DNA from: a virus
Strand: one strand, 5' to 3'
DNA length: 49,962 nucleotides
IMG/VR virus record: IMGVR_UViG_3300030102_006157
Location: 1 to 49,962 of that record
In this document: positions 46,142 through 49,962 of the stretch, piece after piece
How positions within the stretch are numbered: position 1 is the stretch's first letter
Layout: each line of letters begins with the position of its first letter
Notes under the pieces: model-generated
Seen by the model: only the letters and a program-made list of their open reading frames with translations
Database searches by the model: none
Told to the model about the DNA's origin: nothing
Program-made: the position numbers and the translations under genes

Positions 46142-47107
46142 CTATATTGTAAGTGGATTGCTGCCGAAATCGTTTCTACGATAATTGGGTGGAGCGATAT
46201 GTACACTTGATCCTTTTTCCATAAAATTCAATGCGTATTTTTCTGGATCCATATCATACCAAAAACGAGGTGGCATAACAATATTTCCTTTTGATTCGTC
46301 TGTAAGAATACTTATAAAGTCATCAGTAATACGTTTTCTTTCAGATTGAGAACCAAAAAATGGTGTACCTTTGTAATATCCAGTTTTAGGAAGTTTACGC
46401 TTTTCATATTCTACTGGCACGGGTGCAGCAAATTTAGGATCATTAGTACACTCTTTAGCTTGCTTTATGTATTCTTTAATCATTGCTTTTAGATCAACGT
46501 TATTGTGTCGAAGTAAATGATGTCGAATGTCTATGGAACCAAAACAAAATGTAATATTACCTTCTATTGGTTTATCTCGAAATAAATTTTTTAAACCAGT
46601 TTTTAAAGCTCCGTGTAAAGTAGCTCCATCTCTACGGTATATCTTATCTGTTTTATCGCTAAAAGCTAAAGTATGAGAATCGCCTACAGTAATTCCTTTC
46701 ATATTAAGATCTTCTTGTTTTAAGATAGGAATATTTTTTAATAAAGCTTCAAGCTTATCGCACCATTGCTCAGTTACTTTATGATACGTACTAGAATTTC
46801 CAATTCTTTTTCTAAAATTATCGGTCCATATCTTTATATCCCATTCGAGTGATACAATCTTTTTACACATAAAGAGAGTATTAATACGATCGTAAATATC
46901 TCTATCGATACCACCAAAAAGATTAATTGATCCAGTAAAGTTAACTCCATGATTAATGTATACTATATCTGCATTTTGAATATTTTTTGTGCACGTATGA
47001 TCTATCTTCGCATTTAGTTGATCTGCCCATATTTGAGCATAACCAAGATTATGAGACTTCGGGGCTTTCGGTATATTCGACAGAGGATTGGTAATTACCA
47101 AAGACAT
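46142..47107 (-). CDS. Conserved hypothetical with SGNH-like GDSH motif (321 aa)
   Basis: The ATG at 47107 (MSLVITNPLSNIPK) has a GGAG ribosome-binding site 7 bases upstream and is preferred over the frame start at 47125. The segment GITVGDSHTLAFS (about residues 140-152) and FCFGSIDIRHHLL (about 189-201) look like SGNH blocks I and III, with the Ser of GDS and a Asp-x-x-His downstream. An esterase or transferase is possible. The preceding 46133 gene and this one form a conserved-looking pair. Confidence 0.62.
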   Translation of the reverse strand: MSLVITNPLSNIPKAPKSHNLGYAQIWADQLNAKIDHTCTKNIQNADIVYINHGVNFTGSINLFGGIDRDIYDRINTLFMCKKIVSLEWDIKIWTDNFRKRIGNSSTYHKVTEQWCDKLEALLKNIPILKQEDLNMKGITVGDSHTLAFSDKTDKIYRRDGATLHGALKTGLKNLFRDKPIEGNITFCFGSIDIRHHLLRHNNVDLKAMIKEYIKQAKECTNDPKFAAPVPVEYEKRKLPKTGYYKGTPFFGSQSERKRITDDFISILTDESKGNIVMPPRFWYDMDPEKYALNFMEKGSSVHIAPPNYRRNDFGSNPLTI

Positions 47108-47339
47108 ATTCAACTCCTGCTTCATTATATATTTTTTCAGATTCAGACCATCTTCGTGTCCAAATATCGGGATATCTGTACTTAGGCATTATAACACGTT
47201 TTATACCCATTTGTACAATGTTTTTTGTATATTCAGGCGAAGGCGGAAGACCGTAAATATATAAATCTGTGCCAATCATGACTTCGCCTTTATCGGTTTC
47301 TTTGGCTAAATCTATGTATTTCATATTGTATGAACTCAT
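47049..47339 (-). CDS. Degenerate deoxycytidylate deaminase paralogue (96 aa)
   Basis: The segment LYIYGLPPSPEYTKNIVQMG-IKRVIMPKYR-Y...IWTRRWSESEKIYNEAG aligns with the C-terminal half of the dCMP deaminase at 47803-48267 (MYITGLPTCHRC...IIQVGIKRVFIRAK). The catalytic His-Ala-Glu region is missing and C-x-x-C is replaced by P-S-P-E, so it cannot bind zinc. Start is MSSYNMKYIDLAKE. It shares an ATG overlap with the UDG-like gene. A retained inactive partner or regulator is possible. Confidence 0.72.
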   Translation of the reverse strand: MSSYNMKYIDLAKETDKGEVMIGTDLYIYGLPPSPEYTKNIVQMGIKRVIMPKYRYPDIWTRRWSESEKIYNEAGVEYVFGNYQSSVEYTESPEVS

Positions 47340-47806
47340 ACTTTTCTCCCGAGTTTTACATCTAAAAATTTTTTTAGTTCGTCTAACATTTTTTGCTCGT
47401 ATATTCTACCAGCTTCACCATTAAAATTGCGATTACGCGGTGAGGGATGATCAATTTTGTAATTATCTATAGCATATTTTTTACACACTCTAGCTACAAG
47501 ATGACCAAGCGCTATGATAACTTTTTTTCCTTTTACTGCTTTTTGTAAAGCGGATTCATCAACTTGTTTAATATCTTTACAGTTCATGATATGCGGTATT
47601 ACATTATGAAAATCCCATTCTTCTAAACCAAGTCTAACAGTCCAATCTTCTAATCGAGCAAAAGTTCCGTGTGGCTGTATTTTACCTTCTTTAAATTTTT
47701 TTCTAAAGGTATCAGAATTTCTAGAAGAAGGAGATTCTCCTAATATTAATACATCATTAGACAATTTGTGATTACTTAAAAAATCTAAAACATTTGATAA
47801 TTTCAT
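47336..47806 (-). CDS. Uracil-DNA-glycosylase-superfamily-like protein (156 aa)
   Basis: VLILGESPSSRN (about 19-30), KVIIALGHLVARV (about 94-106) and DHPSPRNRNF (about 118-127) correspond in order to UDG-superfamily motifs: the first G-E-x-P loop, the central strand and the His-Pro-Ser-Pro loop. The catalytic detail cannot be confirmed. It may act on deaminated or modified bases, fitting the deaminase and hydroxymethylase beside it. It overlaps neighbours by 4 bases. Confidence 0.75.
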   Translation of the reverse strand: MKLSNVLDFLSNHKLSNDVLILGESPSSRNSDTFRKKFKEGKIQPHGTFARLEDWTVRLGLEEWDFHNVIPHIMNCKDIKQVDESALQKAVKGKKVIIALGHLVARVCKKYAIDNYKIDHPSPRNRNFNGEAGRIYEQKMLDELKKFLDVKLGRKV

Positions 47807-48267
47807 TGATCTGGCTCCACTATTTGATAATATATTTTTGCTTCTTTAAATAAACTTTCTGTTAATTTCCAAGAATCAATCCATCTTTCTGGTATTTTTG
47901 CTCTTATAAAAACTCTTTTTATTCCAACTTGTATTATGGCTTTAGCACATCGATGACATGTTGGAAGACCAGTTATATACATTGCGGCTCCTTCTAATGG
48001 TACTCCACTATTCGTAGCATTGTATATAGCATTTTCTTCAGCATGAACTATATAGTCATATTTAAGAATTCGGTTACTATATTTATCAGGACAGTCTTTT
48101 ATACCACGAGGAAACCCATTATATCCTTGAGTTAATATTTGTCCTTTTTTACCAACTACTATAGCACCGATCTTTGTCGATGGATCTTTAGACCAAGACG
48201 AAATCTGATCTGCAATATCTAAATATCTTTTATCCCAATCATTTAACAAGGTGAAAATGCCTTTCAT
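47803..48267 (-). CDS. dCMP deaminase
   Basis: Zinc-dependent deaminase: HAEENA (H75, E77) and PTCHRCAKAI (C104, C107), with GYNGFPRG the substrate loop. It converts dCMP to dUMP for ThyX. The first six residues overlap the hydroxymethylase gene; a TTG at 48249 with AAAGG in front is an alternative start. At 154 aa it is a normal size. Confidence 0.9.
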   Translation of the reverse strand: MKGIFTLLNDWDKRYLDIADQISSWSKDPSTKIGAIVVGKKGQILTQGYNGFPRGIKDCPDKYSNRILKYDYIVHAEENAIYNATNSGVPLEGAAMYITGLPTCHRCAKAIIQVGIKRVFIRAKIPERWIDSWKLTESLFKEAKIYYQIVEPDQ

Positions 48268-48934
48268 ATACGTGAAGATTTTGTACTTGCCAAATCATAT
48301 GACCTAATGATATTTTATCACCAGTATCGTATTCTTCAAACTTGCAATCATTCCAATCTTTAACTAATCTATTCATGATTTCAAACTGCCAAGCGTAATC
48401 ATTTTTATAACCAAAGACTACATCATTAGAACGCATTTGAACTACAGCATGTAAGATATTATCTCGTATGTAATACGTAACGCTATTAGTACAAATAAAA
48501 TCGTTTTTACCGTTTTCATTATATTCCATCCAAATTGAAGGGCGATTGTAAACCATACAAGCACGACGGCTATCTGGGTTTCTTATCAGTTCATCTAATA
48601 CTTGACCGTATTGGTTATGGTATTTATCATTGAAAATTAGATGACCGTAGTTAGAATTAATTTCTCCATGTTTATTTGCTGAATATTCCCAACATTTAGG
48701 TGGATCTTCAAATTCTCTTATGTCATTAATATTAGTCGACTGACTATCATACCATTTTATCTCGCTGTCGATATATTCTTGACTTGGTGTTCCGAATATA
48801 GATGGTTCATCTGCTATGAATGATGCACCGATTAATTCAATCGTTGACATACCACTTCTATCAATAGTAAATGCTTTATCGTATAATTCATCGATAAAAT
48901 GTTTACGTATGTCGTTTACAGTCATCATTCGCAT
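48239..48934 (-). CDS. dCMP hydroxymethylase (T4 gp42-like)
   Basis: The ThyA fold is clear from NPDSRRACMVYNRPSI (119-134), DFICTNSVTYY with the nucleophilic C148, and QMRSNDVVFGYKNDYAWQ (166-183). The residue equivalent to Asn177 of thymidylate synthase is Asp179, the same number and residue that makes T4 gp42 select dCMP. It should form 5-hydroxymethyl-dCMP with methylene-tetrahydrofolate. ThyX, the deaminase and the DUF1599 gene nearby are consistent. The exact start among three close ATGs (48934, 48928 or 48925) is unsettled. Confidence 0.88.
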   Translation of the reverse strand: MRMMTVNDIRKHFIDELYDKAFTIDRSGMSTIELIGASFIADEPSIFGTPSQEYIDSEIKWYDSQSTNINDIREFEDPPKCWEYSANKHGEINSNYGHLIFNDKYHNQYGQVLDELIRNPDSRRACMVYNRPSIWMEYNENGKNDFICTNSVTYYIRDNILHAVVQMRSNDVVFGYKNDYAWQFEIMNRLVKDWNDCKFEEYDTGDKISLGHMIWQVQNLHVYERHFHLVK

Positions 48935-49334
48935 CTTGTACTCTCTTTCTCAAATCTGATGTTGAAAATTTGTGGTCTCTTTTATTAAAGTGTAATTGTA
49001 TACCACGCTTTTTACATTCATCCTTTCCAGTAAAATCTTTATCACGGTATTCTTCACCTAAAATTCTTATATCGATCGGATACATGTTTATTATATCACA
49101 TAATTCTGTTTCTGTACAATAAATAATTACTTCATCAACGTATTTTATAGCGCATAATTGTGCTTGTCTTTCTACAATAGATTGAACTGGAGGATTTTTG
49201 TTCTCTCTATCAAGAGAAGGATCTACTTGTAAGCCAACTATCAAATGATCACAAACTGATTTTGCTTCACGTAACATCGCTACATGACCAGCATGTAATA
49301 AATCAAAAGTGCTGCAAGTAAATCCGACTTTCAT
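48903..49334 (-). CDS. Cytidylyltransferase-like nucleotidyltransferase (TagD/RfaE-like)
   Basis: MKVGFTCSTFDLLHAGHVAML is the HAGH nucleotidyltransferase signature; KFSTSDLRKRV (about 122-132) is the ISTxxLRxR motif; ILGEEYRDKDF (about 91-101) lies between. At 143 aa it is a single-domain enzyme like glycerol-3-phosphate cytidylyltransferase. It activates a sugar- or polyol-phosphate with CTP or ATP. It overlaps the hydroxymethylase gene by 32 bases. Confidence 0.87.
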   Translation of the reverse strand: MKVGFTCSTFDLLHAGHVAMLREAKSVCDHLIVGLQVDPSLDRENKNPPVQSIVERQAQLCAIKYVDEVIIYCTETELCDIINMYPIDIRILGEEYRDKDFTGKDECKKRGIQLHFNKRDHKFSTSDLRKRVQDANDDCKRHT

Positions 49335-49504
49335 TCTACTGCATCTTCAATACAAACAAAACTCGTACCAAGTTCTGCTTCTTCTTTATGCAATATTGCA
49401 TTCTTCCAACATTCATATTCACCAGTATAATAATCAAGTGATTCGCCTTCGACTATTCCTTGAGCGTTAATCACAACAGCGACAAGTATATAACCTAAGA
49501 TCAT
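49331..49504 (-). CDS. Small exported protein (57 aa)
   Basis: ATG at 49504, TGA at 49331-49333, both overlapping neighbours by 4 bases. The product MILGYILVAVVINAQGIVEG has a short signal-like hydrophobic start, followed by GEYECWKNAILHKEEAELG and SFVCIEDAVE, leaving two cysteines. It resembles the 82-aa exported protein at 39765-40013 in size, Cys pair and signal. The function is unknown. Confidence 0.68.
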   Translation of the reverse strand: MILGYILVAVVINAQGIVEGESLDYYTGEYECWKNAILHKEEAELGTSFVCIEDAVE

Positions 49505-49863
49505 GATTCCTCGTCTGATTTAATTACTTTACTTTTTTTCTTTCGATTTAAAAAATCATGATCTGCGTTTTGACCTTGCATTTTACCGCGACAATATTCT
49601 ACGATGAATGAACCGTAGTTAATCATATCTTTTGCAGAATCTTCGATTGATTCGAAGTTAGGATCATAGTCAGGATCGTTTTGCATTGCTTCGATAACTG
49701 ATCGCATACGAAGCATTTTAGCATGAATAATATCTAAAAGCGTTGCTACACCTTGTGGATAATAATCTGCTTGTTGTATGCGCGAATTAGGATTTTGATA
49801 ATCATTACCTTTTTTAGCTTGTAGTTCTGCGCATTCTTGTAAAACTTTAATTGATTCTTTCAT
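49501..49863 (-). CDS. DUF1599/Nmad1-like protein
   Basis: KKGNDYQNPNSRIQQADYYP followed by LLDIIHAKMLRMRSVIE and NFESIEDSAKDMINYGSFIVEYC matches DUF1599, the nucleotide-modification-associated domain 1. Family proteins associate with phage base-modification systems. At 120 aa it is a single domain. It has its own promoter (49881-49909) and GGAGG ribosome-binding site. Supports DNA base modification in this phage. Confidence 0.83.
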   Translation of the reverse strand: MKESIKVLQECAELQAKKGNDYQNPNSRIQQADYYPQGVATLLDIIHAKMLRMRSVIEAMQNDPDYDPNFESIEDSAKDMINYGSFIVEYCRGKMQGQNADHDFLNRKKKSKVIKSDEES

Positions 49864-49880
49864 TATACACCTCCGAATAT

Positions 49881-49909
49881 ATTATACACTATTAAATTTT
49901 TTTTGTACA
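49881..49909 (-). promoter_or_regulatory. Promoter of the DUF1599 gene
   Basis: Minus-strand TGTACA (49904-49909), 17 bases, TATAAT (49881-49886), then ...CGGAGGTG and ATG. The -35 is weaker than TTGACA. Confidence 0.6.
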
Positions 49910-49915
49910 TAGGTA

Positions 49916-49962
49916 TTAAGCAACTTCTTCTAGAGATGGGGGTGGAGGATAAGGAAAACGCA
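49916..49962 (-). CDS. Partial CDS, C-terminal end only
   Basis: A reading frame entering from the right edge ends with RFPYPPPPSLEEVA and TAA (49916-49918). The proline run and acidic end look like a conserved tail, but the family cannot be told from 14 residues. The TAA and absence of other reading frames support coding. Confidence 0.5.
   Translation of the reverse strand, partial: RFPYPPPPSLEEVA

Noticed and set aside
48239-48934. Calling the ThyA-fold protein thymidylate synthase
   Set aside because: Asp179 replaces the Asn that selects dUMP in thymidylate synthase, and ThyX is already present, so dCMP hydroxymethylase fits better.
1-49962. CRISPR arrays, insertion sequences and integration sites
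   Set aside because: No regularly spaced direct repeats, transposase genes, integrase or att-like pairs were seen. The tRNA was considered as an attachment site but nothing flanks it that suggests integration.

Overview
This window is a gene-dense, AT-rich stretch (roughly 30% GC by eye) of a large T4-like tailed phage. The T4-type replication genes are a UvsX/RecA recombinase at 42307-43332 and a DnaB-like gp41 helicase at 40661-42028. Late-promoter-like TATAAATA boxes occur upstream of some genes, and several predicted capsid proteins share T4-like N-terminal targeting peptides. Nearly every gene lies on the minus strand with 1-20 base start/stop overlaps; only two genes (31947-33092 and 36260-36772) are on the plus strand. 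A circularly permuted, two-piece tmRNA gene at about 34726-35073 is of the type known from Alphaproteobacteria. Together with the base composition this points to a marine alphaproteobacterial host, possibly SAR11-like. The host is an inference.

Layout. 1-5 kb: a sugar/surface-modification cassette (two methyl/glycosyl-type enzymes, an NDP-sugar nucleotidyltransferase, a DxD glycosyltransferase) with a RuBisCO-like protein (RLP) in its centre. 5-13 kb: small conserved phage genes, an AAA+ ATPase, a Cas4/RecB-type nuclease, a GIY-YIG-type endonuclease, glutaredoxin and a B12-dependent class II ribonucleotide reductase. 13-25 kb: a holin candidate and a block of basic, mostly late-type proteins. 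At least five of these begin with a short peptide of the type M-x-x-F-K-x-Y-[IVL]-x-E, which resembles the T4 capsid-targeting sequence; they include a NadR-like nucleotidyltransferase, a KxDG ligase-like protein and a PD-(D/E)XK nuclease-like protein. 25-27 kb: a short DUF932 operon bounded by its own promoter and a clear intrinsic terminator.

27-35 kb: an unusual accessory island of three radical-SAM proteins, a short-chain dehydrogenase, a GNAT acetyltransferase, four small proteins with possible Fe(II)/2-oxoglutarate oxygenase signatures and a kinase-like protein. It is followed by the tmRNA, which encodes the tag ANDNFAPVDYAQAA, and a periplasmic BMP-family substrate-binding protein. 36-40 kb: small conserved genes, then a strange tRNA (Asn-like anticodon GUU and G73, Leu-like D arm, about 41-nt variable region). 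The tRNA lies 6 bases downstream of a class II aminoacyl-tRNA-synthetase catalytic-core protein that lacks an anticodon-binding domain. ThyX follows. 40-50 kb: helicase, UvsX, UDP-glucose dehydrogenase plus epimerase, and a nucleotide module: a dCMP hydroxymethylase (Cys148 and Asp179 as in T4 gp42), a dCMP deaminase and a catalytically dead deaminase paralogue, a uracil-DNA-glycosylase-like protein, a cytidylyltransferase and a DUF1599/Nmad1 protein. This suggests modified cytosine in the phage DNA.

Transcription. Four minus-strand promoters share the core GGGTTTAC(A/T)-N16/17-TATATT, and each has GTTACA-type repeats or half sites about 25-60 bases upstream. They look like one coordinately controlled promoter class. 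The strongest leads for new biology are the phage RLP in a sugar cassette, the tRNA/synthetase-core pair with an intragenic terminator, the radical-SAM/oxygenase island, and the tmRNA.
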